Origin: Schleiferiaceae bacterium | GTDB lineage: Bacteria; Bacteroidota; Bacteroidia; Flavobacteriales; Schleiferiaceae | Assembly (NCBI GenBank): GCA_023260615.1 | Contig: JALQUY010000052.1 | Coordinates: 1 to 11,263 of the forward strand | Reading direction: 5' to 3' | DNA length: 11,263 bases | In this document: one piece after another, positions 1 through 7,710 of the stretch | Position numbering within the stretch: position 1 is the stretch's first letter | How the letters are laid out: each line of letters opens with the position of its first letter | Made by a program: the position numbers and the translations under genes | Notes under the pieces: generated by a model | Databases searched by the model: none | Told to the model about the DNA's origin: nothing | Seen by the model: only the letters and a program-made list of their open reading frames with translations

Positions 1-777
1 CACGAAGCTGTCCGTGACGAAGGCTTTGGCCGGCACCGAAGAGATGGTGTTGTCAAAGTTCTTGATCTTCACCGTGGTCAAGTCCACACTGATGACATCG
101 CCGTCGACGCCAAATTTTTCAAAGGTGATCCAATCGCCCTTTCGGAGCAGGTCGTACATCGCGATTTGGAAGTTGGCCAAAAGGCCGTTGATGGCATCCT
201 GAAAGATCAAGATGATGATGGCGGTAGCCCCAGCCATGCCGGCCAATAGGCTGCCCAATGGCGTGCCAGAGGCCAAGGAGATGGCGGCGAGAATGGATAC
301 AAACCACGTTAAGAACTGCACCACGGACAGGAGCGTTCGAATGGGCTTGTCCTTGAATTTTTCTTCGTCCTCCAACACGTGGCTCGTCGCACGTGCGGTG
401 CGGTTGACCAGGATGGCGATTTGGTAGATAAGGAGGTAACTAAGACCGGTTTGGAGGGGAGCGATCCAATGTTCGGCATGTTCAAATACCACCGGAATGA
501 AGGCCCGAATGACCAAGGTCGGCAGCAAGTGCACTAAAGCTTGAAAGACTTTTTCCTTGAGGAAGTGGTCGTCCCAGGTTGCGGCGGTGCGCAAGACCCA
601 GCGTTTGATGATGCGAAGGAGGATGGATTTGGCGACGTAATCGGCGAGCAAGGAGGCCAAGACCAAGACGATAAAATCGACGGAAATGGTGATGCCGGCA
701 ATCAAAGTATCGTTAAAGCCTTGGGCTTCAAGCAGGTCGCGGGTCCAATGCCCGGGATTAATCAATGAGGGATCCAT
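1..777 (-). CDS. MscS-family mechanosensitive ion channel, YbdG/MscM-like (3' end outside window)
   Basis: This is the N-terminal 259 codons of an inner-membrane small-conductance mechanosensitive channel, which would release solutes on hypo-osmotic shock. Hydrophobic segments lie at about residues 23-48, 80-98, 105-127, 148-170 and 174-205. The last is the Gly/Ala-rich pore helix (LLAGMAGATA around 178-187), followed by IFQDAINGLLANFQIA and the start of the beta domain (KGDWITFEKFGVDGDV, LTTVKIKNFDNTISSVP). That order and wording match E. coli YbdG better than MscS itself. YbdG is about 415 aa, so roughly the last 150 residues lie left of the window. The ATG at 777 is preceded in frame by TGA two codons upstream, which fixes the start. 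It sits 32 nt after the DUF4249 stop, so it may be the third gene of the receptor operon, although a function shared with the receptor is not evident. The family call is secure; the exact subtype is inferred from remembered motifs. Confidence 0.9.
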   Translation of the reverse strand, partial: MDPSLINPGHWTRDLLEAQGFNDTLIAGITISVDFIVLVLASLLADYVAKSILLRIIKRWVLRTAATWDDHFLKEKVFQALVHLLPTLVIRAFIPVVFEHAEHWIAPLQTGLSYLLIYQIAILVNRTARATSHVLEDEEKFKDKPIRTLLSVVQFLTWFVSILAAISLASGTPLGSLLAGMAGATAIIILIFQDAINGLLANFQIAMYDLLRKGDWITFEKFGVDGDVISVDLTTVKIKNFDNTISSVPAKAFVTDSFV

Positions 778-809
778 GGGTCAAAAATAGGCCATGAAAC
801 TTGGATGCT

Positions 810-1667
810 CTATTCCGTGATCGTGATACTCGCTTGTCTGCGGGCCGAAGCGTAGAAATAGCCAATCGCATAGTCTTCGGGGTCTCCCTCGCGGAAAATG
901 TTGCCGATGATGGGAGCGGGGGGAGGATCAAAAAGGCCACCAACTTGAAGAGTTTGCTCGCGCAAAAGCTGCAGGTAGCTGTAGAGACCCAAGGGGATGC
1001 TGGCAATTTCGATCGTGTAGGTGACGCCGATGGCATCGGGACCAGCCACTTCGATGGCGGGGAGGTCGATGTCGTTGTTCGAACGCCCATCGAGGAATCC
1101 ATCGTCGAACACTTGGATGTTGAAGGGGGCGTTTTCCAGCGTGTCGTTGCGCCAGAGTCGCGCACGGTAGTAGTCGCCACTGCCTGCAAGTTCCGTCCAG
1201 TGTGCGTAGACGTAGTAGCCTTCTCGAACAAAGGGCGCTCGGGGCACAAACGCCGAGTAAATGCTGTCAAAGGGATTGCATCGACCCATGGCTTCGGGGC
1301 TGCTTTGCCAGGTGCCAAAGGGCAGGTCGCCCGTTTCGGGCAAGGTCACCGACACGTGGTAGCTCTGGGCATAGTCGCCTACGAAGTCGCCTTCGTAGTG
1401 TCCGTCTAGCACGTGGACCAGCGTATCTACGGGCAGCCCATTCTCAAAGAGTACAACGGTCGCATTTTCCACAGCAGGATTGGGATCCTCGCTGAGGTAG
1501 TTGACACTCCAGCTAAGGTCTGCGTAGACGGGCTGGTTGTCGCTGACCGAACCGTTGACGATCAGTCGCGTCTGGCCGTCGGGCAACGTGAGGTCAATGG
1601 GGTCTTGGCAGCTCCACAGGGCGGCAAGGGCGATGCCTGCAAGCAAAAGGGTAAGGCGCGTCCGCAT
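810..1667 (-). CDS. DUF4249 family outer-membrane lipoprotein
   Basis: A 285-aa predicted lipoprotein. The N-terminus is a positively charged, hydrophobic signal peptide ending in a lipobox-like ALWSC, with the lipidated Cys at residue 20. The next residues, QDPID, carry acidic side chains early, as in Bacteroidota lipoproteins exported to the cell surface (inference). The mature part has the DUF4249 pattern: TRLIVNGSVSD near the N-terminus, a strand-rich region with ATVVLFENG and GHYEGDFVGD, then YYRARLWRND and a C-terminal FYASARRQASI. Genes of this family typically sit directly after a TonB-dependent receptor, as here. The start chosen overlaps the receptor stop as TAATG, which suggests translational coupling; a longer reading frame runs upstream but lies inside the receptor gene and lacks a signal peptide. 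The stop is TAG. The biochemical role is unknown; a receptor-associated accessory or substrate-capturing lipoprotein is a reasonable inference. Confidence 0.88.
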   Translation of the reverse strand: MRTRLTLLLAGIALAALWSCQDPIDLTLPDGQTRLIVNGSVSDNQPVYADLSWSVNYLSEDPNPAVENATVVLFENGLPVDTLVHVLDGHYEGDFVGDYAQSYHVSVTLPETGDLPFGTWQSSPEAMGRCNPFDSIYSAFVPRAPFVREGYYVYAHWTELAGSGDYYRARLWRNDTLENAPFNIQVFDDGFLDGRSNNDIDLPAIEVAGPDAIGVTYTIEIASIPLGLYSYLQLLREQTLQVGGLFDPPPAPIIGNIFREGDPEDYAIGYFYASARRQASITITE

Positions 1668-4036
1668 TAGAAGGAGAAATTGTAGGTGAAGTAGGGGATG
1701 ACAGAACCAAAAATGGACAAGCGGTAGGCTTGCACATTGGTGGGTTGGCTGAAGTCCGCCCGGAAGAAGATGCTGTAGGGGTTGCGACGTGCGTAGACGT
1801 TGTAGGCGCCGAAGGCCAAGGAGGACTCGCCCCATTTTTTGGCGCGCTTGGACTGCGGGGTGTAGGTAAAACTGAGGTCTAAGCGGTGGCTAGCGGGAGT
1901 GCGGGCTCCGTTTCGGTTGGTGTAGACCGGGAAGTACATGCCCTCGAATTCCCCTCTAGAGTCGGGGTAAGTAATAGGGCGTCCAGATTGGAAGGCAAAG
2001 TTGCCGCCTGCCTCCCAGGCTTTGGAGATGGACCAGTTGGCCACGACCGTGAGGTCGTGCAGTTTGTCGTAGTTGGCGGGGTACCACTGCCCGTTGTTGA
2101 TGCGGGTATCGCGGGTGGCTCCGTTGACTAGGCGTTCGGTGCGAGAGAGCGTGTAGCCAATCCAACCCGTGACGTCGCCGGTCTTTTTTTCGACGAGGAA
2201 TTCGGCCCCGTAGGCACGGCCGTCCCCGCGGAGCAGCTCCGTTTCAATGTACTCGGTGAAGATGAGATCCGCACCATCCTTGTAGTCCACCAAATCTTGG
2301 AACGTCTTGTAATAGGCTTCGGCGGTCAAGCGAATCCCGCCTTCTTGCAGGTTGTGGGCGATGCCCAAAGCAACTTGGTCGACCGTCGCGGGCTCAATGA
2401 AGGTTCCAGCAGGACGCCAAACGTTTACAGGGGTAGCCGTGGTGTTGTTGCTGATCAAGTGCAGGTATTGGCGCGAGCGGTTGTAGCTGCCCTTTAGGGC
2501 CGTTGCCGCACCCACCTTGTAATTCAATGCGAGGCGGGGTTCTAGTCCTTGCAATCCCGTAAAGGATTTAATGATCTCCCCGGGCGCATACGTCTGAATG
2601 CCCGTGGCCTCGTTGGCTTTGGGGTTGGCGGCGTTGAGGTAGGTTTGGATGTCCCGACCTCCCACATTAAAGAACGTACTATAACGGAGGCCGTAGGTGG
2701 CGGTCAACAGGTCGGTGATGCGCCAATCGTCGCTGATGTAGAGCGCAGGTTCGGTCGCGTATTCTTTTTGGAGTTCCAAACTGAAGACCCCTGAAATGGC
2801 GCCCGGGTGGAAGGTGTAGGCGGTGTTTTGAACGCCAAAATCAACGGTGTGGGCCGCGTTGGGGTACCAGGTCCAGCCCAGGTTGGTGACGTAGTTTTCG
2901 ATGCGTGAATCCCAAATGAAGGCGGGGTCGGCATCCTTGGGGGTGCCCAGCTGGTAGGTGTAGTCCGAATACACCGCCGTCGCATTGAAGAACCACTTGG
3001 GGCTGATCAAACGGTTCCAGCGGAAGGTGCTCGTCCAGTTGCCCCAGCCAAAGTCGAAGAGTTCGGACGCGCCAAACTGGTCGCGCCCAAAGTACGCGCT
3101 CACAAACACTCGGTCCTTCTCGCTCAATTTGGCGTTGAGCTTGAGGTTTAAATCGTAGAAGTAGATGGTGGTGTTGTCGAGTTCGGGCGAATTGAAATAC
3201 GGGAAAAAGAGGTCAAAATAGCTGCGTCGGCCCGCCACCATGAAATTGACTTTGTCCTTGAGAATGGGGCCCTCGAGCAACAGACGGCTGGAAAGCAAGC
3301 CAATGCCGCCTGTGCCACTGAATTTTTGGCTGTTGCCCTCCTTCTGGCGCACATCGAGTACGGAGGACAAACGGCCGCCATAGTTGGCAGGCATGCCGCC
3401 CTTGAAGAGTTTGACATCCTTGACAGCATCGGCGTTGAAGATGCTGAAGAAGCCGAAGAGGTGGGAGGAGTTGTAGACAGGCGCCTCGTCGAGCAGAATG
3501 AGGTTCTGGTCGGCATTGCCGCCGCGCACGTTGAAGCCGCTAGCACCTTCTCCTACGGTCGAAACACCGGGCAGCAACGTGAGGGTCCGAATAATATCCG
3601 TCTCCCCCAGCAGCTGCGGAACTTTCTTGATTTCCTTGGCGCTCAGGGCGCTGACGCTCATTTGGGTGGTCGTGATGTTGGTGTTCAACCGCTCCGAAAC
3701 CACATCCACTTCCTGCAGCTGAGTCGCGGACTCCTTCAGCGAGATATCGACTTTTCGGGCGCTGGTGAGGGAGCCCAGTTTTTGGCTGAAATCCGCGTAG
3801 CCAATGAGCTGGACCTTGACTTCAGCGGGCTTCCCCGCAGGGACGCTCAACGAGTAAAATCCATAGGGATTGGTGCTGGCGGAAAAGGGCTTTCCGTCCG
3901 AAAGCACATAGACTACGACAGCCGGCAAGGACTCACCGGTGCTGGCTTCCGTGACGGTGCCACTGACGGTAACGCTTTGGGCAAAAAGACCCGCAGAAAA
4001 CCCAAAAAGGGCGAGGAAAAGTGTGATTTGGCGCAT
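1667..4036 (-). CDS. TonB-dependent outer-membrane receptor with carboxypeptidase-regulatory-like domain
   Basis: A 789-aa outer-membrane transporter driven by TonB-ExbBD. A signal peptide (residues 1-19, cleavage near FA-Q20) is followed by a carboxypeptidase-regulatory-like beta-sandwich at about 22-105 (VSGTVTEASTGESLPAVVV, NPYGFYSLSVPAG). The plug spans about 122-232 (LPGVSTVGEGASGFNVRGG, then DQNLILLDEAPVYN and FKGGMPANYGGRLSSVLDVR). The rest is a 22-strand-type barrel ending in an aromatic residue (YNFSF), as expected for BAM-dependent assembly. No clear TonB box is visible. The start at 4036 is chosen because it gives a clean signal peptide and lies about 20 nt after a -7 box; a longer frame upstream would run through the promoter and into the divergent gene. 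Its partner is the DUF4249 lipoprotein, not a SusD, so it is not a classical glycan-utilisation pair. The substrate cannot be told from sequence; siderophore, metal or peptide are all possible. Confidence 0.95.
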   Translation of the reverse strand: MRQITLFLALFGFSAGLFAQSVTVSGTVTEASTGESLPAVVVYVLSDGKPFSASTNPYGFYSLSVPAGKPAEVKVQLIGYADFSQKLGSLTSARKVDISLKESATQLQEVDVVSERLNTNITTTQMSVSALSAKEIKKVPQLLGETDIIRTLTLLPGVSTVGEGASGFNVRGGNADQNLILLDEAPVYNSSHLFGFFSIFNADAVKDVKLFKGGMPANYGGRLSSVLDVRQKEGNSQKFSGTGGIGLLSSRLLLEGPILKDKVNFMVAGRRSYFDLFFPYFNSPELDNTTIYFYDLNLKLNAKLSEKDRVFVSAYFGRDQFGASELFDFGWGNWTSTFRWNRLISPKWFFNATAVYSDYTYQLGTPKDADPAFIWDSRIENYVTNLGWTWYPNAAHTVDFGVQNTAYTFHPGAISGVFSLELQKEYATEPALYISDDWRITDLLTATYGLRYSTFFNVGGRDIQTYLNAANPKANEATGIQTYAPGEIIKSFTGLQGLEPRLALNYKVGAATALKGSYNRSRQYLHLISNNTTATPVNVWRPAGTFIEPATVDQVALGIAHNLQEGGIRLTAEAYYKTFQDLVDYKDGADLIFTEYIETELLRGDGRAYGAEFLVEKKTGDVTGWIGYTLSRTERLVNGATRDTRINNGQWYPANYDKLHDLTVVANWSISKAWEAGGNFAFQSGRPITYPDSRGEFEGMYFPVYTNRNGARTPASHRLDLSFTYTPQSKRAKKWGESSLAFGAYNVYARRNPYSIFFRADFSQPTNVQAYRLSIFGSVIPYFTYNFSF

Positions 4037-4062
4037 AACTTGTAACGCTATAACCCGTCGAG

Positions 4063-4092
4063 GGAAAGTAGGTTCAGCCCCACGTGGACAAA
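4063..4092 (-). promoter_or_regulatory. Candidate promoter of the receptor-DUF4249-channel unit
   Basis: On the minus strand a TACTTTCC box (4070-4063) resembles the Bacteroidota -7 element TAnnTTTG, and TTTG at 4092-4089 sits 18 nt upstream as a candidate -33 element. Transcription would begin near 4056, leaving a leader of about 20 nt before the ATG at 4036. The -7 box has the last base changed and one T replaced, so it is a fair but not perfect match. Confidence 0.45.
4080..4087. promoter_or_regulatory. 8-bp palindrome CCACGTGG between divergent promoters
   Basis: A perfect palindrome lies in the spacer between the leftward -33 and -7 boxes and about 45 nt before the rightward -7 box. Its position would suit an operator acting on the receptor promoter. 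It is short, does not extend into longer dyad symmetry, and could be chance. Confidence 0.15.
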
Positions 4093-4130
4093 TACCCTGC
4101 CAAGCTCCCACGAAAGGGGCATGATTTATG

Positions 4131-4138
4131 TACTTTCG
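4131..4138 (+). promoter_or_regulatory. Candidate -7 box for prc
   Basis: TACTTTCG differs from TAnnTTTG by one base. Transcription starting a few bases downstream would give a leader of about 25 nt before the ATG at 4170. This argues against the in-frame ATGs at 4128 and 4143, which lie before or at the expected transcript start. Confidence 0.4.
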
Positions 4139-4169
4139 GCGCATGCTCGCATTGATACGCATCCTATTC

Positions 4170-6248
4170 ATGAAGAAGAATTTGAAATACACGCTGCCCG
4201 CCATGTTCTTGGTGGCTGCAGCGGCCCTCAGCTTTGCCTGGAAGGCTCCCTCTGACGACCAAGAAAAAGTGGTCATGCTCCTAGTGCACGACGCCTTGAC
4301 GGGTGTGCACTACCAGGCCAAAGACATCGACGATGCCTTCTCGCACGAGGTTCTCGAGTATTTCTTGGAGTCCATGGATGCCGAAAAGCGCTTCCTGCAG
4401 CAAAGCGACATTGACCAAATGCGCGTCTACGACACGCGGATGGACGACCTCTTGAAGAATGCGGATTTGAGCTTCTTCAACTTGACCCAAGACATCTGGG
4501 CCAAGCGCTTCAAACAGTCGCAAGCGCTCTACCGCGAAATTCTCGCAGAGCCCCTCCATTATGAAACCGGCCGCTCTTTCCAAACGGATGCGGAGAAACG
4601 CGGCTACGCCCAAGACGACGCCGACATGCGCGCTTACTGGACGGATTATTTGACCTTCCGCGTCTTGATGCGCTTGTACGACCGCTCCTTGGCGGCAGAT
4701 TCAGCCGGTCAGGCCAAGTTCACCCTAGGCGATCCCGGCTTTGCGGAGGAAGAAAAGAAGGCCCGTGAAAAGGAACTGGAAATCCACGACGAGTGGTTTA
4801 GCAGCATGTCGGACATGGAGCGTTCGGACTGGTTTGGCCTGTATATGAATGCCTATACCGGAGTGTTTGATCCCCACACGCAGTACTTCCCACCCCGCCA
4901 GCAAGAGAATTTTGAAATTGAAATGACCGGTCAGCTCGAAGGCATCGGCGCGTCTTTGCAGCAAGACGGGGAGTTCACCACCGTGGCCTCCATCGTGACG
5001 GGCTCTGCCTGCTGGCGCCAAGGCGAACTGGAGGTGGGCGACAAGATCCTCAAAGTGGGTCAAGGCTCCGCTGAGCCGGAAGACATTGTGGGCATGAGCA
5101 CCAATAAAGTCGTGACCAAAGTGCGCGGCAAGAAAGGCACGGAAGTGCGTTTGACGGTTCGCAAAAAGGACGGCACCGAAAAGGTCATCCCCATCATTCG
5201 GGACATCGTGGAGATCGAAGCCACCTTCGCCCGCTCCGCGCGCTTGGGTGCCGACGGCAAAACGGGCTACATCCGCTTGCCCAAGTTCTACGTGGACTTC
5301 TACAACGACAACAACCGCAGCTGTGCAGACGACGTGCGCAAAGAAATCGAAGCCCTCAAAGCCCAAGGCATGGAGCGCTTGATTTTTGACCTGCGCGGCA
5401 ACGGCGGTGGCTCGCTGCCCGCCGCGGTGGACATTGCCGGCCTCTTCTTTGACAAGGGCCCCGTGGTGCAAGTGAAGACGAGCGGGCAGCGCGTTCGGTC
5501 CTACGACGATCGGGCGGCCGGCGCCGTGTGGGACGGGCCGTTGCTGGTGATGGTGAACGAAGGGACGGCGTCTGCGTCGGAAATCGTCGCCGCCGCCCTG
5601 CAGGACTACGATAAGGCCATCATCGTGGGCACGCGTCAAACGTTTGGCAAGGGAACGGTGCAGAATATGCTGGATTTGGACCGTGCCGCTGGACCCTTCC
5701 ATGGCGACAAGCCCTTGGGCGCCCTGAAGCTGACCATACAGAAATACTACCGCGTGACCGGTGGAACGACGCAACTGCAAGGCGTGGAAAGCGATGTAGT
5801 GCTGCCCCATCCTTACCAAGAGATCCCCTACGGCGAGCGCGAATTGGACTATCCTTTGGCGGTGGACTACGTGGACGCTGCGGTGAAATTTGAGCCCAAG
5901 TTGCCCAAGCCCTACCTCAAAGTGGCCCAGCAGCGCATTGCGGACAACCCCGAATTTGCTCGCATCTCGGAATACGCCAAGTGGCTGAAGTCCCAGCAGG
6001 ACCAGACCTTGGTGCCCTTGAACTACAGTGCGTACTTTGAGCGCGAGGCCAAGGCCGATGCCGAAGCGGAGGCCTACGACGATTTACTGGTGTCCAAAGA
6101 CAGTTTGGCGGTGACCTACACCTCGGCGGCCTTTGAGAGCAGCCTGGACAGCGGCAAGGTCACGGAATACAGCCGTTGGTTTAAAGGCTTAGCCACGGAT
6201 ATTTATCTGGGCGAGGCCTACCGCATCGTAGGCGAAATGCCCCGCTAA
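4170..6248 (+). CDS. prc: Tail-specific (C-terminal processing) protease Prc, S41 family
   Basis: A 692-aa periplasmic serine protease that degrades or trims proteins from a C-terminal tail; E. coli Prc (682 aa) processes FtsI and turns over the peptidoglycan hydrolase MepS. Signal peptide or anchor at about residues 1-24. The helical N-terminal domain of the Prc type is at about 30-245. The PDZ domain at about 250-345 contains LEGIGASLQQDGEFTTVASI and GELEVGDKILKVG. The S41 catalytic core at about 355-545 has DLRGNGGGS at 407-415. By alignment with Prc (S430, D441, K455 in mature numbering), the catalytic residues are S468 in EGTASASEI, D479 in LQDY and K494 in FGKGTVQ, so it should be active. 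A C-terminal helical domain follows from about 560. The start at 4170 gives the signal peptide; upstream in-frame ATGs at 4128 and 4143 do not fit the promoter. The stop is TAA, 8 nt before the ABC permease. Confidence 0.96.
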   Translation: MKKNLKYTLPAMFLVAAAALSFAWKAPSDDQEKVVMLLVHDALTGVHYQAKDIDDAFSHEVLEYFLESMDAEKRFLQQSDIDQMRVYDTRMDDLLKNADLSFFNLTQDIWAKRFKQSQALYREILAEPLHYETGRSFQTDAEKRGYAQDDADMRAYWTDYLTFRVLMRLYDRSLAADSAGQAKFTLGDPGFAEEEKKAREKELEIHDEWFSSMSDMERSDWFGLYMNAYTGVFDPHTQYFPPRQQENFEIEMTGQLEGIGASLQQDGEFTTVASIVTGSACWRQGELEVGDKILKVGQGSAEPEDIVGMSTNKVVTKVRGKKGTEVRLTVRKKDGTEKVIPIIRDIVEIEATFARSARLGADGKTGYIRLPKFYVDFYNDNNRSCADDVRKEIEALKAQGMERLIFDLRGNGGGSLPAAVDIAGLFFDKGPVVQVKTSGQRVRSYDDRAAGAVWDGPLLVMVNEGTASASEIVAAALQDYDKAIIVGTRQTFGKGTVQNMLDLDRAAGPFHGDKPLGALKLTIQKYYRVTGGTTQLQGVESDVVLPHPYQEIPYGERELDYPLAVDYVDAAVKFEPKLPKPYLKVAQQRIADNPEFARISEYAKWLKSQQDQTLVPLNYSAYFEREAKADAEAEAYDDLLVSKDSLAVTYTSAAFESSLDSGKVTEYSRWFKGLATDIYLGEAYRIVGEMPR

Positions 6249-6256
6249 CCCCTCCC

Positions 6257-7225
6257 ATGCACGAAGCTCGTCCCTCTGCCTCTGTGCTGCGCCGAATTTG
6301 GCAGCACGGCCTGGGGCGTTGGGGCCTCGTTATTTTGGGGCTTTGGCTGCTCTTGGCCGTCTTTGCCTATGGACTGGCGCGCGACCAGAGTCCGCACGCT
6401 AACCGCATGCAGCTCGCCTATTCAGCGGCCGAAGTAGGGGCGGAATTCCCCTTGGTGCAAATGCCCCGAACTGAACCGCGCACCTGGACCTGGTGGCTCA
6501 CGGGAGACGAAAGTTTTCCGGCCTGGGAGCCTTCCGAGACGGAACGTATGCGCTTCTGGCTGGGGACGGACCGCTACGGTCGGGATGTTTGGAGCCGCCT
6601 GTTGCTCGGGGCGAGGATCTCCCTTAGTGTGGGACTGATTTCCGTCTTCATTGCCCTCTTGCTGGGCATTCCGTTGGGGGCCGCTGCGGGCTATTTTGGC
6701 GGTTGGCTGGACCGCGTTTTACAGACGGTCATCCAAATTTTCTGGAGCATTCCCACCTTCTTGATGGTCATTGCGCTCAGCTTTGTGCTGGGAAAGGGTT
6801 TCTGGCAAGTGTTTATCGCGGTAGGCCTGACCGCATGGGTGGAGGTCGCTCGTTTGGTTCGTGGGCAAGTGCTCTCCATCAAAGAGGCCGAATTCATTCA
6901 AGCCGCCCAAGTCCTGGGCTAGTCCTCCAGCCGCATTATTATCCGCCACATTTTGCCCCAAGTCATTCCCGCACTCACTGTATTGGCGGCTAGCCAGTTT
7001 GCTTCCGCCATTCTCTTGGAGTCGGGCCTGAGCTTCCTGGGCATCGGGGCGCAGCCGCCGATGCCCTCCTGGGGAGGTATGATTCGGGACCACTATGCCT
7101 ACTTGTTGACGGGCCAAGCCCACCTCGCGCTGGTGCCAGGCTTTGCGCTTGCCAGCCTCGTCCTTGCCTTTATGGCCCTGGGTACGGCCTTGCGCGACGT
7201 GTTGGACGTCCGCGCCTCGAGCTAA
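6257..7225 (+). pseudogene. DppC/OppC-type ABC transporter permease interrupted by an in-frame TAG
   Basis: This frame encodes an inner-membrane permease subunit of a dipeptide/oligopeptide (or nickel) ABC importer. The first 221 codons hold an N-terminal membrane helix (22-42), a periplasmic insert (43-100), the hallmark LGTDRYGRDVWSRLLLGARI (102-121) and membrane helices at about 122-148, 160-180 and 183-203. The EAA loop begins at EAEFIQAAQVLG (210-221). Codon 222 (6920-6922) is TAG. The same frame then continues without any shift for 100 codons with the rest of the loop (SSSRIIIRHILPQVIP) and the typical ending ESGLSFLGIGAQPPMPSWG, a final helix and ALRDVLDVR, up to TAA. A protein stopping at the TAG would lose half the ATPase-contact loop and its last membrane helices. 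The region after the TAG has no ATG at its beginning, so separate translation is unlikely. A single substitution (for example from TTG, TCG, TAT or GAG) or a sequencing error explains it. It starts 8 nt after prc, so they are probably co-transcribed. Confidence 0.88.
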
Positions 7226-7233
7226 GACGAGGC
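7214..7233. other. Short inverted repeat overlapping the permease end
   Basis: GCCTCG (7214-7219) pairs with CGAGGC (7228-7233) around an 8-nt loop that contains the permease TAA. It ends exactly where an eight-A run begins. On the plus strand it is followed by A, not T, so it is not itself a normal terminator for the permease, but it could form a tandem structure with the neighbouring hairpin. Confidence 0.4.
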
Positions 7234-7276
7234 AAAAAAAACCCCGGGCGTTGGCCCAGGGTCCTTGTTTGTTTTC
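7234..7276. terminator. Bidirectional intrinsic terminator between convergent genes
   Basis: A 9-position stem pairs 7241-7249 with 7254-7262 around the loop GTTG; it is G+C-rich with one C-A mismatch. On the minus strand it is followed by eight T residues (the complement of 7234-7241), an excellent terminator for the DUF3127 unit. On the plus strand it is followed by a weaker T-rich tract, CCTTGTTTGTTTT, that would serve the prc-permease unit. Confidence 0.75.
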
Positions 7277-7290
7277 TAGTGGATCAAACC

Positions 7291-7686
7291 TTAGAAAGGT
7301 AGATCGTCGTCGTCGCCGTCGAAGGCATTGGTGTTTGGTACGGCAGGCGCCTGCGCTACAGGGGCACCACCGCCGTAGGTCTGACCTTGAGGCGCAGGAG
7401 GAGCTACAGGAGCATCGGCGTTTTGGATGCGCCAGCCTTGGATAGACACGTAGTAACGCGTTTCGCCTTCGCGACCTTGCCACTCGCGACCACGGATGTT
7501 GATGGAAACCGTCACTTTCTGGCCTTCCTGCACGCGGTTCAAAAGATCTGAACGGTCCTGCGTGAATTCGATCAGAATGGGTTGGGGGTATTGCTCATCG
7601 GTCTGAACCACCAATTCGCGCTTGCGGAATGTGGGGCTAACCTGTTGAACATCAAGGATTTTTTTAACGGTTCCAGTAATTTCCAT
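7291..7686 (-). CDS. DUF3127 protein with SSB-like acidic C-terminal tip
   Basis: A 131-aa cytoplasmic protein with no signal peptide. Residues 1-88 match the DUF3127 pattern: MEITGTVKKILDVQQVS at the start, FRKRELVVQTDEQYPQPILI, a central FTQDRSDLLNRVQEGQ, then VTVSINIRGREWQG and RYYVSIQGWRI. The short alternating strands with a final Trp are consistent with an OB-type fold (inference). Residues 92-121 are a Pro/Ala/Gly-rich linker and the protein ends in DGDDDDLPF. This closely resembles the acidic tip of single-stranded-DNA-binding protein, which recruits repair and replication partners. The gene follows the flavin reductase by 24 nt and is followed by a strong terminator. A TACTTTAT box sits only 2 nt before the ATG on the coding strand and is probably not a normal promoter. 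A nucleic-acid role is suggested, not shown. Confidence 0.9.
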   Translation of the reverse strand: MEITGTVKKILDVQQVSPTFRKRELVVQTDEQYPQPILIEFTQDRSDLLNRVQEGQKVTVSINIRGREWQGREGETRYYVSIQGWRIQNADAPVAPPAPQGQTYGGGAPVAQAPAVPNTNAFDGDDDDLPF

Positions 7687-7710
7687 ATATAAAGTATTGA
7701 GAAAGTGAAT

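Noticed and set aside
801..1409. 202-codon plus-strand open frame
   Set aside because: Antisense to the DUF4249 lipoprotein gene, whose signal peptide and family pattern are convincing.
3326..4045. 239-codon plus-strand open frame
   Set aside because: Antisense to the N-terminal half of the TonB-dependent receptor, with no recognisable protein features; a shadow.
4725..5819. Long 364-codon open frame on the minus strand inside prc
   Set aside because: It lies wholly antisense to a strong, catalytically complete protease. Its His/Gln/Arg-rich composition is typical of the complement of a G+C-rich gene, and it has no domain or signal.
6920..6922. Reassigned genetic code (TAG as sense)
   Set aside because: TAG ends two other credible genes in the window (stops at 810-812 minus and 11061-11063 plus).
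6953..7225. Second half of the permease as an independent gene
   Set aside because: The frame after the TAG opens without an ATG (the earliest candidate is a TTG), there is no promoter, and the protein begins in the middle of the EAA loop. It is better read as the broken 3' part of one permease gene.
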